Of a DNA stretch of 64,000 nt, positions 27,025 to 36,674 are shown piece by piece. The notes under the pieces are model-generated. The model did not search any database, had not been told where the DNA came from, and worked only from the letters and a program-made list of their open reading frames with translations. Origin of the DNA: Andalucia godoyi (Eukaryota > Discoba > Jakobea > Jakobida > Andaluciidae); contig VRVR01000024.1 in assembly GCA_009859145.1 (NCBI GenBank), forward strand, positions 1 through 64,000, in the 5' to 3' direction. A program made the position numbers and the translations under genes. The stretch's first letter is position 1, and every line of letters starts with the position of its first letter.

Positions 27025-30000
27025 ATGTGGAAGTGTACGTTTTCCGGCTGCCTAAGTGGGATCCCTGTTTCGCGATATGTGTCTGAGGATTCGGGACTGC
27101 AGGTGTACTTGGCACGGGTGAATGGACCGACCGTGCATGGCCACTACGCGCTCGCTACTGAGACGCACGATGACTTTGGCTGTCCGCACACTTTGGAGCA
27201 TCTCGTTTTTATGGGCTCCGAGGATTATCCTTTCAAGGGCGTGCTGGACAAGCTTGCGAACCGGTCCCTTTCGCGGGGAACAAACGCGTGGACCGACGTG
27301 GATTCCACTGTGTACACGCAGTCAAATGCTGGGGCGGAGGGATTCCTGCAGCTGCTTCCTGTCTATCTGGATCACATCTTGTTTCCTAGAATCACTGACG
27401 AGGCCTTCTTGACCGAGGTTCACCACATCAACGGAGAGGGAGAGGACGCCGGCGTTGTCTACTGCGAGATGCAAGCCCGGGAGAATGCGCCATTCTCAGT
27501 ATGCTACCGCACGCTTATGAAGTCTTTGTTTGAAAGGACTGGGTATGCTTCAGAAACTGGTGGAATGCTAGAGCCGCTGCGCAGATTGACTGTGGAACAG
27601 GTAAGAAATTATCATCGTCAGTACTATCGACCGAATAACCTGGGGTTGATCATTACGGGGAATGTGGAACCGCAAGAGCTGTTTACGGCGTTGGAGCCTC
27701 TGAACAAGAAAATCAAGTCGAAGAACTGGGATCATATTGCGGGTTTGTCAAGGGTTTGGGACTCGCCAGTCCCAGCGTTTACCGGCACGCAGATGCACAA
27801 TGTCGACTTTCCGGCCGTGGATGAAGAAGGAGGCGCTCAGGTTTTTGTAGGATATCGTGCTCCAGGCTACGTGGAATTCGAGAAGTTGCTGGCTTTGCGA
27901 ATCCTGTCCACGTACTTGGCTGCCTCGCCCGTGTCGCCTCTGCAGAAAGCTTTCGTGCATAATGACGACCCGTGGTGCTCGGAAGTTGGCGCTGGTGGAG
28001 GCACACAGTCGGAATCCAGCACCATCTTTATGTTTATGAATTTTGTGTCTGCAAAGCTGCCGTTGTTCGCCGAACGATTTTGCGCCGTGTTGCGTGAGTC
28101 GAAGACTTCCTTCGACTTGAATCGAATGCGGACCAACATTCATCAGAAGCGCATTCGCTTTATTGAGTCTCTGGAATCTGATCCACATAATCAAATTGCG
28201 CATCTGCTGATTCCGGAATTTTTGTATGGACCTTCAGTCGATCATATGAACGTTTTAATTCGTCAAGCTGATATTCTGGAAGAGCTCGAGGGTAAGTCGG
28301 CTGCGTACTGGATTGACCTGCTGGACGAATATCTGGTGGATAAACCGGCTTGCATTGTGCTGGGTCGTCCGTCGGCGGAGTCGGCTGCAAGTCTGCAGCT
28401 GTCTGAGTCTGAACGCCTGCAAGCACAGAAAGAGGCTTTGGGATCCGATGCGCTCGCTACATTCCAAAACAATCTCGAGCGGGCGATGGCGTCCAATGAA
28501 GTACCGTGTCCGGATGAGCTACTTGGTCGTTTCCAGATCCCATCAGTAGAGAACATCTCGTTTTTCCCCATTACGACGCATCTCCAAAAGGACCCAGAAT
28601 TCGGAATTGATTGTCACATTGATGAGATGAATAGCGGTATCTACCGTTTGACCGTGCTCTGCAATTCGGATGATGTTCCTGAAGATCTGCGCGACTATCT
28701 GGAACTGTTTCTCGACTGTATTATGCAGCTGCCATTGAAGTTACCGGACGCAGCACGCGCTGCAGCCGAACCTGAGCAGCTTTCGCATGAAGATGTGGTA
28801 CGGAAATGGAACGAAGAAACGCTGACTCACTCGAATGGTGCTGGATTCGGCGGATCTACGAATTTCACGTGCGGCCTCTTTGGTCAGTTGTTGACGTTTG
28901 GGTTTTCATGCGAACCGTCCAAACTCGCTAGCAGTTCTCGATTGCTGGCACACGTCTTGTTCCATTCCGTTTTTGACAAGGAGCGCATTCTCATTTCTGT
29001 GAATCGGCTGTTGAATGATTGCGTGCAAGCCAAGAGGGACGGTGGTACGATGTGTTCTGCCGGTGTCCGGCATATGATGTTCAGCTTGCATTCCAATCAT
29101 CGCGCTTCCCAAGTAGTGCGCCAGGAATGCTTTTTGCAAAGTATTCTAGAATCGATCTCGAAGGGCGCTGACTTCTGCGATGAAGTTATCGCGAAATTGC
29201 GCGATTTTCGAGCTCATCTTCTTCGTCCGAATTTTATTCGGGTGTACGTAGCTGGACCGTGTTCGAGTTTGGATGCTCTGTCGCAATCCATTCGATTTCT
29301 ATTGCAATCGATTTCCAAGGCCCCGGCATCCACCTCGCTTTCGTCGTCGGACCCTTCGTGGTCGAGCAAGTTTACGTCCTGGGAGAGCCGACCGAAAAAC
29401 GTTGCTATCGCCATTGCTTCATTGGAGTCTGCGTACATGAATGTTGTGGTCCCTGGACCTACGTTGTTCTCCGATCCGGACATTCCGTCCTTGCTCGTCC
29501 TTGTTGAGCTTCTTACGGGGTCCGAAGGCCCGTTCTGGACGAAGATTCGCGGAATGGGTCTTTCGTACTCGTATGGAATTCGAGTTGATCCTGAAGCTGG
29601 CTCCATTACATTTGTGCTGTTCAAGAGCGGGTCTCCTGTTCAAGCACTCGAGCAAGCAAAAACCATTGTGCATGACTTGGTTTCTGGAAAAACTGCGTTT
29701 GATGAGCTGGCACTGGAATCCGCCAAAGCAGCAGTGTACTTCTCGTACATTGAACGCGAAGACACGGTTGCGTCATCATCAATGCAACGGCTGATGAATT
29801 CGTACCGCAAAGTGTCTGTGGACAATTTTACGCATGAGCGATTGGCCCAAATCAGCCGGGTGTGCATGCAAGATGTCATGCGTGTGCTCACCAAATGGAT
29901 TCATCCGATGTTTTCGAACGAATCGGCTGCTTTCCGCAGAGTTGCCTTCACGTCATCCCCAGCAAATGCGCAGAAAATTATCGATGGCGTTACGGATCTC

Positions 30001-30081
30001 GTTGGATCTGCCGAGTTTAGCTTAATTGGGGATCACGAGACAGCTTCCGACACCATATCATCCTACTTTACCAAAGAATGA
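27025..30081 (+). CDS. M16 zinc metalloprotease of the yeast Sdd3 / worm C05D11.1 family
   Basis: The 1018-residue protein is an M16C-type inverzincin. The zinc motif is HTLEH (H55, E58, H59) in CPHTLEHLVFMGSEDYPFKGVLDKLANR, and the distal metal-ligand region follows with EVHHINGEGEDAGVVYCEMQ. Length and wording match the fungal YOL098C/Sdd3 and nematode C05D11.1 group rather than insulysin or the mitochondrial processing peptidases. Four-domain clam-shell proteases of this type degrade small peptides inside a closed chamber. The physiological substrate of this group is not established. The weaker C-terminal half is the usual inactive half. No targeting peptide is evident. Confidence 0.92.
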   Translation: MWKCTFSGCLSGIPVSRYVSEDSGLQVYLARVNGPTVHGHYALATETHDDFGCPHTLEHLVFMGSEDYPFKGVLDKLANRSLSRGTNAWTDVDSTVYTQSNAGAEGFLQLLPVYLDHILFPRITDEAFLTEVHHINGEGEDAGVVYCEMQARENAPFSVCYRTLMKSLFERTGYASETGGMLEPLRRLTVEQVRNYHRQYYRPNNLGLIITGNVEPQELFTALEPLNKKIKSKNWDHIAGLSRVWDSPVPAFTGTQMHNVDFPAVDEEGGAQVFVGYRAPGYVEFEKLLALRILSTYLAASPVSPLQKAFVHNDDPWCSEVGAGGGTQSESSTIFMFMNFVSAKLPLFAERFCAVLRESKTSFDLNRMRTNIHQKRIRFIESLESDPHNQIAHLLIPEFLYGPSVDHMNVLIRQADILEELEGKSAAYWIDLLDEYLVDKPACIVLGRPSAESAASLQLSESERLQAQKEALGSDALATFQNNLERAMASNEVPCPDELLGRFQIPSVENISFFPITTHLQKDPEFGIDCHIDEMNSGIYRLTVLCNSDDVPEDLRDYLELFLDCIMQLPLKLPDAARAAAEPEQLSHEDVVRKWNEETLTHSNGAGFGGSTNFTCGLFGQLLTFGFSCEPSKLASSSRLLAHVLFHSVFDKERILISVNRLLNDCVQAKRDGGTMCSAGVRHMMFSLHSNHRASQVVRQECFLQSILESISKGADFCDEVIAKLRDFRAHLLRPNFIRVYVAGPCSSLDALSQSIRFLLQSISKAPASTSLSSSDPSWSSKFTSWESRPKNVAIAIASLESAYMNVVVPGPTLFSDPDIPSLLVLVELLTGSEGPFWTKIRGMGLSYSYGIRVDPEAGSITFVLFKSGSPVQALEQAKTIVHDLVSGKTAFDELALESAKAAVYFSYIEREDTVASSSMQRLMNSYRKVSVDNFTHERLAQISRVCMQDVMRVLTKWIHPMFSNESAAFRRVAFTSSPANAQKIIDGVTDLVGSAEFSLIGDHETASDTISSYFTKE

Positions 30082-30221
30082 TCATGAAAGTGTGGAAACT
30101 ATGGAATGGCGACTGCGAGTGATGTAAGTCATAAATTCGGGGAGAGAAGGGGAGGGTGGGAAATTAAATGAGAGGGATGGCGAAAAAACAACGCATCGGT
30201 TATGCAACATTAGATTCGACG

Positions 30222-31991
30222 CTACTGCAGTGCAACATCATGCGCGTAGATTTCAGCGTACTGGCTGCTGTCGAGAGTCAGCAGCGCCGCGTGGAATGCG
30301 TTGGGATTGTCCGCGATGACCTGGTGACCCCCCGGCACGACCCGGACTTGCACTTTGCCGCGGATAGATTTTGCGGCCTCGACACCAGCATCAATCTGCC
30401 GGATCCAGGACGTTTGTCCGTATATGAAGGTTGCGTCGATTGACGGGTCCAGATCATGCAACCGGTGAACCAGCGGACGGTCAGCCCATTCAATGTCCTT
30501 GTGTTCGGTGAACAGTCTATTGAACAGCAGCTCCCCTGTTGCGGGTTGGATGGTGTTCGTCTCGTAGAGATAAATGAGAATCGGGCTGTCCTGCAATTTC
30601 TCTTCGCGCTCCTTTCTTGTTGGTCGCGGAGTCCCTGCTGACGTGGGGGTCGCGGTTGCGGTCGCAGCCGCATACACGAGAGACGCCGTTTCGGACACTG
30701 AGTCGTAGATCGACGGATGCAGTGCATTTCGGTAGCGATCATGCATGTCCGCCAGCGAAAAGGACAGTACCCGCAATCCAAGAGGTCTACTCAACTGTCG
30801 AAGGACCGAAAGTGCTGTCCAGGAATTCACTGCAAATGCGCGGATCGCCATGCGAATCAACAATTCCAGAAAGGGGGCCTGCTTGGTCGAGGGATCAGCA
30901 CTCATCATGGAACCCGCAAGCACTGCGACATCGCTGTGGCCGGAGCTTGCAGGCTCCAGGCTCGACGGGAGTCGAGATTGCGGATCCGCATTGACAATTT
31001 CAGGCATTTCACGAGACGCAGAAGAGGCATCGGAATGTCGGCGACCGAACAGCCGCGAACGCAGCAGGTGCTGTGTCGATTCCAAGATACCCTTAAGCAT
31101 CAATGACACCACAGGGCCCCGCAGCCTTACAGGATGCTCTGGAATGCCCCACGGATCGCAGAGTGTCAGCGCACGCACATGGTTTGGAAACTGCAGTGCA
31201 AATGCTGCGGCAAGGTACCCTCCGAGAGAATGACCAACGACGTGCACCTTCTCCGCTTCAAGCCCGATTTTTCTCTTCCACGATCTCAAGCAGCGGCTGA
31301 AAAACATCTCTGCACGCTGCGACTCCGCCATCTGTGCATAGCCATAAACGCCCGACGACTGCGGAATCGGATCGGCAGCTCGCGATGAGAACCCAAAACA
31401 CGGCAAATCCAACGCATACACACGAAACGATGCGGCCAACTCATCAATGGACAGCGCCCAGTAACCAATTGCGCTCGCAAATCCATGAATAAGGACAATG
31501 CTAGGCTTGGACATGTCTTCGGGTGATCCGCAACCTGCGATCAGCGTGTTCAGCAAAAGGACTTCGTCAGCGACGAATGGATGTGGGACTGCGACAAGCT
31601 TCTTCTGCATGTGCGAACGAACAGACGAGAACATTTTTCTTTCCGTCTCAAAGAAGCCGCGGTCCCGCATAAGCGACGGATGCCATGACTCGTGCTCCTG
31701 CCGTGCCGTTATACCTGGAATCCTGCCAATACTGCCAATACTTGAAACCACAGAGGATGAGGAAGAGCCAGCAGGCGATGGTGGAGGAAGTGCAAGAAAA
31801 GGGGAAGACGAAGAAGACGAAGAAGAAGACGAAGACAGCGCAGCACGATTTCGGCGCTCTGAAACCAACCTTGCGCTATTTGATGCCGAGTCTGTCCACA
31901 AGTCCAACGCAGCACCCCGAGAAGCCGCACCGATCCCAGCTGTACCCTTCAACGAGCTTTTTGAAACCCGCTTCATCTCACCTCCCTCCAT
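30222..31991 (-). CDS. ABHD4/ABHD5 (CGI-58)-type alpha/beta hydrolase
   Basis: The 589-residue protein has a Ser-rich, probably disordered N-terminus (1-120) and then an alpha/beta-hydrolase fold. The oxyanion region is LIHGFASAIGYW (from 167), the nucleophile elbow is GHSLGGYLAAAFALQFP (Ser255), and CDPWGIPEHP follows. The late His lies in GGHQVIADNPNAF, which also fits the H-x4-D acyltransferase motif of the CGI-58/ABHD4/5 group. ABHD5 itself lacks the Ser, while ABHD4 keeps it, so this copy looks like an active lipase or N-acyl-phospholipid lipase. A long insert (about 300-400) between fold elements is Ser-rich. The ATG at 31991 is the first. SSU72 is divergent from it. Confidence 0.85.
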   Translation of the reverse strand: MEGGEMKRVSKSSLKGTAGIGAASRGAALDLWTDSASNSARLVSERRNRAALSSSSSSSSSSSPFLALPPPSPAGSSSSSVVSSIGSIGRIPGITARQEHESWHPSLMRDRGFFETERKMFSSVRSHMQKKLVAVPHPFVADEVLLLNTLIAGCGSPEDMSKPSIVLIHGFASAIGYWALSIDELAASFRVYALDLPCFGFSSRAADPIPQSSGVYGYAQMAESQRAEMFFSRCLRSWKRKIGLEAEKVHVVGHSLGGYLAAAFALQFPNHVRALTLCDPWGIPEHPVRLRGPVVSLMLKGILESTQHLLRSRLFGRRHSDASSASREMPEIVNADPQSRLPSSLEPASSGHSDVAVLAGSMMSADPSTKQAPFLELLIRMAIRAFAVNSWTALSVLRQLSRPLGLRVLSFSLADMHDRYRNALHPSIYDSVSETASLVYAAATATATPTSAGTPRPTRKEREEKLQDSPILIYLYETNTIQPATGELLFNRLFTEHKDIEWADRPLVHRLHDLDPSIDATFIYGQTSWIRQIDAGVEAAKSIRGKVQVRVVPGGHQVIADNPNAFHAALLTLDSSQYAEIYAHDVALQ

Positions 31992-32008
31992 TCATTGATC
32001 ACAACGCC

Positions 32009-32050
<42 letters not shown>

Positions 32051-32415
32051 TATTATTATTATTATTATTATTGTTGTTGTTGTTGTTGCAGTTACGTATT
32101 ATTATTTATTTATCTTTTGGAATGGAAACAAAAGGCTTTCATTTTCGCGGGTCATTTCGCCACTATTTCCATTCAAGTTCCTAAAAGATCCGGCATTCGT
32201 AGCGTGCAATGGCTATCCTGCATCTCTCCCGGCTCCCTAGGGAGAAAGATACTGGTGATACCTCGAAAAGCCGGGGAAAATATGGAGTGTAGATTATGGG
32301 TTTCCTAAACGAAGGACCGAGCGCAAAAGAGAAAACTTGATTTTTGAGAAAAGAAAAAAGAAGAGAAGAGAAGAGAGCTGGGGAAGAAACGCGAATTAAT
32401 AGAGTGTAACAGACG
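31992..32415. other. Divergent promoter region, ABHD-like / SSU72
   Basis: This 424-bp spacer separates two divergent start codons. It begins with a composite CAA/ATT/TTG microsatellite described separately, and a purine-rich patch (32341-32385) precedes SSU72. No gene is visible. Confidence 0.5.
32007..32088. repeat. (CAA)n(ATT)n(TTG)n composite repeat able to form a hairpin
   Basis: About 14 CAA units (32007-32048) are followed by ATT units (32049-32070) and then TTG/GTT units (32070-32088). CAA and TTG are reverse complements, so an 18-bp arm can fold over the ATT loop. It starts 16 bp upstream of the ABHD-like start codon. Confidence 0.9.
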
Positions 32416-33202
32416 ATGACGATTGCGATGAGCGTGTCGCCCTTTGAGCTTGCTGTTGTGTGCTCGTCCAACGTGAACAGATCGATGGCTGCTCATAAGG
32501 CACTTAGTGAAGCTGGCTTTTCCGTCTCCTCTTTTGGTACAGGTACGTTTTTGGTTTTGTTCAGTTGTTTTGTGTGTGCGTGTGTGCGTGTGTGTGTTTG
32601 TGTGTTTGTGTGTTTTCTATTTAATTGATTTTAATTCCATTGTGTTTCTTTTTCGGTGTAACTTTTCTTGTGCTAATACATGATATATGATGTGATTGGG
32701 GCTGTGTGTTGTGATAGGGTCAATGGTGAAGCTTCCGGGGCCGCGACCGGATCGGCCGAATGTGTATTCTTTTGATACGCCATATGCACAGATTCTAGCG
32801 GATCTCTCGTCTCGTGATGCAGAGCTGTATCGAAAGACGGGGATTTTAGGGCTGCTTGAGCGGAATGTACAGGTCAAGGAGCGTCCTCAGAGATGGGCCG
32901 AGGCTGATGCAACATTGTATGATATTGTCATTGCGTTTGAAGATCGCATTTTCGATGCGCTGTGCGATAACATTTCAAATCGTGAAATCACGGGTCTTCC
33001 ATCGAGCAAGACTGTGCATGTTCTCAACTTGCATACCCGTGACAGCCCAGACCAGGCGGAGATCGCGGCTCAGATCGTCGTCGAAGTCGCAAGAATGCTC
33101 GCTGCATCTGGAGACCAGTGGGAATCCATGATCGATCACATCATGCAGCATGTCGAAAAGGCGCAACATAGACCGCTGCTGCACACCGTGTTCTTTGTCT
33201 AG
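32416..33202 (+). CDS. SSU72: SSU72 RNA polymerase II CTD phosphatase (two exons)
   Basis: Joining 32416-32542 and 32718-33202 gives a 203-residue protein (199 from the second Met at 32428). It matches SSU72 end to end. The CX5R phosphatase loop is CSSNVNRS, followed by [27 protein letters not shown] across the splice junction, and a C-terminal QHRPLLHTVFFV. The second Met puts the catalytic Cys at residue 12, as in animal SSU72. SSU72 removes phosphates from Ser5/Ser7 of the polymerase II CTD and acts with the 3'-end processing machinery. Confidence 0.95.
32543..32717 (+). other. Spliceosomal intron of SSU72
   Basis: The 175-bp intron starts GTACGT and ends TAG, and its removal restores the conserved [12 protein letters not shown] reading. 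TGCTAATAC at 32671-32679 is a plausible branch site. A GT-rich stretch fills 32571-32610. It is the only fully delimited intron in the window. Confidence 0.9.
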
Positions 33203-33537
33203 GCTTACGCGACTGGCCTCGGTTTTGGCGAGCTGGAAGGAAGAAAAGACGTCGAAGGTATTATTATTATTGTTGTTGTTGTTGATGTTGGTGGTGGTGG
33301 TGGTGGTGGTGGTGGTGGTGTTGTTGCTGTTTATTTTTTATTTCTCTTCTTTCTTTCTCGATTGAACAGGGCGGGACGCTGGGAAATGAAGAAGAGTGCA
33401 GAAGTGGAAATAGAAGATGAGCGAGTATAGGCACGATTTCGTGCGTAAATGAAAATTGAGTTCATGGAACCTGCCAAATGAATCCAAAACAATCAGCAAG
33501 AAGAAAGGGACACCTAACCCAGAAGCCGCCTCATTGC
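33203..33537. other. Convergent spacer SSU72 / metallothionein with (GTT)n(GGT)n
   Basis: This 335-bp spacer lies between convergent genes. It contains ATT, GTT and GGT triplet runs at 33258-33330. No gene is seen. Confidence 0.55.
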
Positions 33538-33726
33538 TTACTGCTTTGCGCATTGGCAGTTGGGACCGCACTTGCAGTTAGGACCGCATTTGCAGGTGCA
33601 TGCGGCTGCCGAGCCACCTGCTGCTGCCGTTGCTGCAGATCCCGATGCGTCCGAGCAGGCAGCACTTGCGCATTTGCAGTTGGGGCCGCATTCACACTTT
33701 CCTCCGTTTACACAGTTGCAAGTCAT
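33538..33726 (-). CDS. Small metallothionein, 62 residues, 14 Cys
   Basis: From the ATG at 33726 the frame encodes 62 residues with 14 cysteines in CxC and CGPNCKC arrangements. Two clusters of seven Cys are separated by an Ala/Ser/Gly linker with no Cys (about 25-42). This two-domain layout is typical of metallothioneins, which bind zinc, copper or cadmium through Cys thiolates in the cytosol. A longer in-frame extension to 33891 lacks Cys and is unlikely to be coding. It is the first of three minus-strand genes (this one, the RBM39-like gene and the larger metallothionein). Induction by metals is expected from the family, but I see no defined metal-response element. Confidence 0.9.
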   Translation of the reverse strand: MTCNCVNGGKCECGPNCKCASAACSDASGSAATAAAGGSAAACTCKCGPNCKCGPNCQCAKQ

Positions 33727-34125
33727 TTCTATACTTTCTACTTTCCAAAAATCAGAGTGATCAGATATCAGAAACAAGAAACGGGAGGAGGAAACGGAGA
33801 GAAAGAGAGAAGAAGAGGCGGAGTGGCGAAATTCAGGCTTTCCAGTTTCAACCAGTATGATCGACGGGCGGAGTTGAACGCGTTTCCTCAATCAGGGAAA
33901 ATCTGTTTTCTATTTTTCGTTCTGCTGGGACGTAAATGAGCATCGTCATGCATCAATGTCTGCATTTTCGGATGCTCATCTTTTGCCAAGCACGCAGGGC
34001 AACTGTGTTCACTTGGCATGCGACGCACAAGAGTGCAGGGACTGGCAGGTCACGACCCGTCGAACACTGGAGAACGATGAAATGGGAAAACGGTATTTAC
34101 AAGAAGAGGGTGAGAGGGGGGCCGC
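33727..34125. other. Spacer upstream of the small metallothionein gene
   Basis: This 399-bp interval holds the promoter of the small metallothionein gene and the 3' end of the RBM39-like gene. It has a GA-rich patch at 33783-33822. No TGCRCNC metal-response core is convincing by eye. Confidence 0.45.
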
Positions 34126-35499
34126 TCATCGACTGGCCAAAGACGAGCGCAGTTTTGCAGCTTGCCAGTGCTCGTCAAACACGCTTTTCGCAACCACTTG
34201 AGCAGAAATAACACGACCGTCGAACTTGGAACGCTCCAATTTGGAAGCCGCATTCCTTGCAGCCGCTTCCGAGTCAAATAGGATGTACACGTGCCCGGGA
34301 GTTCGTGGGATAACGAGCGTGTTCAACACGTTACCAAACTGGCCAACCTGCTCCACAGAAGCATCGGTAACGTCACGGACAAGGTCTCTATCGTCGTCAG
34401 TTTCCGCAAACAGGTTGGAAAGAAAGACCGCGCACAGCGAGCCATCATGCGTGGTAGCAGCACCACCACCACCACTACCACCACCACTTGGGTTGGAGAT
34501 TGGCCCGGAAGGATTCGCGGCGCTCGGCTCCATAGCGGATGGACGGCTGTCCACACGTACGACTTGCATAAAGTAGTCCACCAATTCTCTTCCGTTCAGA
34601 TTTTCGACAGCAAGATCGGCGGCCTTCGGGTCTTCAAACGTGACAAGCGCATCCTTTCCTTCCTTTTCTTGCACGACATCCACTACCTCTCCAAACACGC
34701 CAAAGACAGTTTTCAAGTGCGACACATTCACGTACGGATGCAGTCCGGACACCCGGACGGAATACTGGGCTCGTCGAGCCAACGGCGGAAGATTAATCTC
34801 TGGCATCGTACGATACACCGGCGGGCCTTTCTGCACTCGATCTGGCTCGGCTGCTTGAATTCGCAATGTTGATTCATGGAGAATGGAGCCCGAAAGGTGA
34901 ACTGCCTTTGGAACTGTCGAGACGTCGCAAAATTCCACAAAACCTACTCCGCGAGAGCGTTTCGTTCGAAAATCCAGAACCAGCTTCACGTTCGCAACTT
35001 TTCCTGCTTCCCTCTCAAAAAACTCCCTCATGTCTGCTTCCGTGGTGTGCCTCGAAAGCCCTGACACATACACCGTCCGCGATGCACGTGCAGCATCGTT
35101 TGTCCCTGCTGCAGACATCTGCGATTCTCCTCCTCCTGCTTCTGCGTTGTCACTCCGTCTGTAGCGGTTCCCTCGGTCATAATACTCACGATCATCACCT
35201 CTCCGATAATCCTCTCGATCGTCACGATGCCCGTGGTCTCGGTACCTATAGTCTCTCGCACTCGAAGCACTACCAGCAAGAACAGGATCATTCGTGCTTC
35301 TCGCCGCATCTCTCCAGTTTGAGTTCGAGTCTGCACTGCGGTCTCCGTAGCTTCGGTCATATCGATCACGACCAAAACCTCTCGGATATCCATCCCTATT
35401 GCCATCTCGCTCTCGATCCCTATAGCTGTCTCGGTCACGGTCTCTGTAGCTGTCACGATCTCGGTCGCGGTCTCGGTCGCGGTCGCGGTCTCGGTAGCT

Positions 35500-35531
<32 letters not shown>

Positions 35532-35739
35532 AGCTGTAGCTGTAGCTGTCGCGGTCGCGAGAATCGGCAGACTCGCGGTCTCTCCAATTGGAGTTGTGCG
35601 AACGCTGGAAAGAACCGCGGTTCTGTGCGCTCGGTTCTGGAGATCTGGGCCGTTTTCGAGTTTCCAGTCCCGGAGATTTCAACCGACCATCATCACCACC
35701 ACCATCACCATCACCATCCCGCAACGGCTGCTCCGACAT
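34126..35739 (-). CDS. RBM39: RBM39/CAPER-like splicing factor, RS-like domain plus three RRMs
   Basis: Starting at the ATG at 35739 the protein has 537 residues. An Arg/Asp/Ser-rich region (about 50-190) contains long RD repeats. RRM1 follows (222-296, TVYVSGL...RSRGVGFVEFCDVSTVPKAV), then RRM2 (327-398) and a third, UHM-like RRM (about 436-522, with an FDEHW ending). The RRM1 wording FVEF-DVSSVPxAI and the UHM-type third RRM point to RBM39/CAPER-alpha rather than U2AF65. Such proteins act with U2AF and SF3B1 in 3' splice-site choice. An upstream ATG at 35817 would add 26 hydrophobic residues and is less likely. The RD repeat is encoded by a CGGTCT-type hexamer tract (35425-35545). Its presence in a genome with so few introns is notable. 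Confidence 0.87.
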
Positions 35740-36284
35740 TCCTTTGGGCACCAAAAATATGCAATGCTTGTCATACAGAAACCGAGAAGAACCAACAGAA
35801 CCAAACAAAAGATGCAAAGCGAACGTGGAATGCCAAAGGTTTCAAAAAGGAGCTCGCAACTCGTTCAGCATCAAGTGAGCGTAGACGGTGCGGAGGTGGT
35901 TTTTTGCCTTCTTGTGAAGGTGAGGAACGAGCGGGAGAATCGAGGACGACGGGAGAGGCGGAACTCGGGAGACACGGAGAGACTTGTGAGAGACCTAGCG
36001 AGTGTCGCTGGGAAGAGGGAACGTGGTTGTGCGGTTGCGGTTGCGGTTGCGGTTGCGGTTGCGGTTGTGCGGTTGACAGATTAACTGGGCTTCTGTGTGT
36101 TTTTGCGCACGTCTTTACTACAGCGTTCGGACCGCCACTCTCGGCTCGATGATTTTAATTCTTTCGATTAGTAGGAATACTGATTAGTGGTTTTGTTTAG
36201 GTCAAGCAGATAAGGAAAGTGTCGATGCACAATGAAACTGCAGAAAGAATAAAAACAGTAGGTGCCATGGACAAGTCACACCGA
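35740..36284. other. Spacer with GCGGTT hexamer repeat
   Basis: This 545-bp stretch lies upstream of the RBM39-like gene and downstream of the larger metallothionein gene. About seven GCGGTT hexamers occur at 36031-36076. GA-rich sequence surrounds 35920-36010. A long frame antisense to the RBM39-like gene runs into it but shows no domain. Confidence 0.55.
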
Positions 36285-36674
36285 TCAGGCTTTGGAAGCA
36301 TTGCAGCAAGGACACGTTGAGCCGCAGTGGCACTCTGCAGTGCAAGTGCATCCCTTGGCGCAGTCTTTACATGCTTTCGCACAACAGGCACAGTTGACGC
36401 ACTGACAGTTCGGCTGGCCTTCGCAGGCACATGTCCCAGACGCCGCGTCAATCTTGCATCCCGCACAGTGTTTTCTGTCTTTTGAAGCACAACAAGCACA
36501 GTTTGTGGAGCATTCGCACCGACCCGGCGGACACGAACACTCTCCTTTGCAGTTCGCACACGATTGGCTGCAACACGCGCAGTCCACACACTCGCACTGG
36601 CCCTTGTCCGACGCACAGACACACACTCCGGATGCATCCTTGACACAGTCTCGGCAACTCTGAACCTCAGCCAT
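36285..36674 (-). CDS. Large metallothionein, 129 residues, 36 Cys, internal duplication
   Basis: The frame encodes 129 residues with 36 cysteines. Two halves of 18 Cys each have nearly the same spacing: C-x2-C-x7-C-x-C-x5/6-C-x-C-x2-C-x-CC-x3-C-x2-C-x3-C-x-C-x3/4-C-x-C-x3-C-x-CC (about residues 7-63 and 72-125). This shows a tandem duplication of a metallothionein domain. Such proteins sequester zinc, cadmium or copper. The pattern, with CxCC units, differs from that of the smaller metallothionein about 2.6 kb away. I find no signal peptide, so it is probably cytosolic. The ATG at 36674 is the only sensible start. Confidence 0.88.
   Translation of the reverse strand: MAEVQSCRDCVKDASGVCVCASDKGQCECVDCACCSQSCANCKGECSCPPGRCECSTNCACCASKDRKHCAGCKIDAASGTCACEGQPNCQCVNCACCAKACKDCAKGCTCTAECHCGSTCPCCNASKA

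Noticed and set aside
34866-36152. 428-codon open frame antisense to the RBM39-like gene
   Set aside because: It is the mirror of the RD repeat region (Leu/Gly/Cys/His-rich repeats) and has no domain. The minus-strand RRMs are clear.
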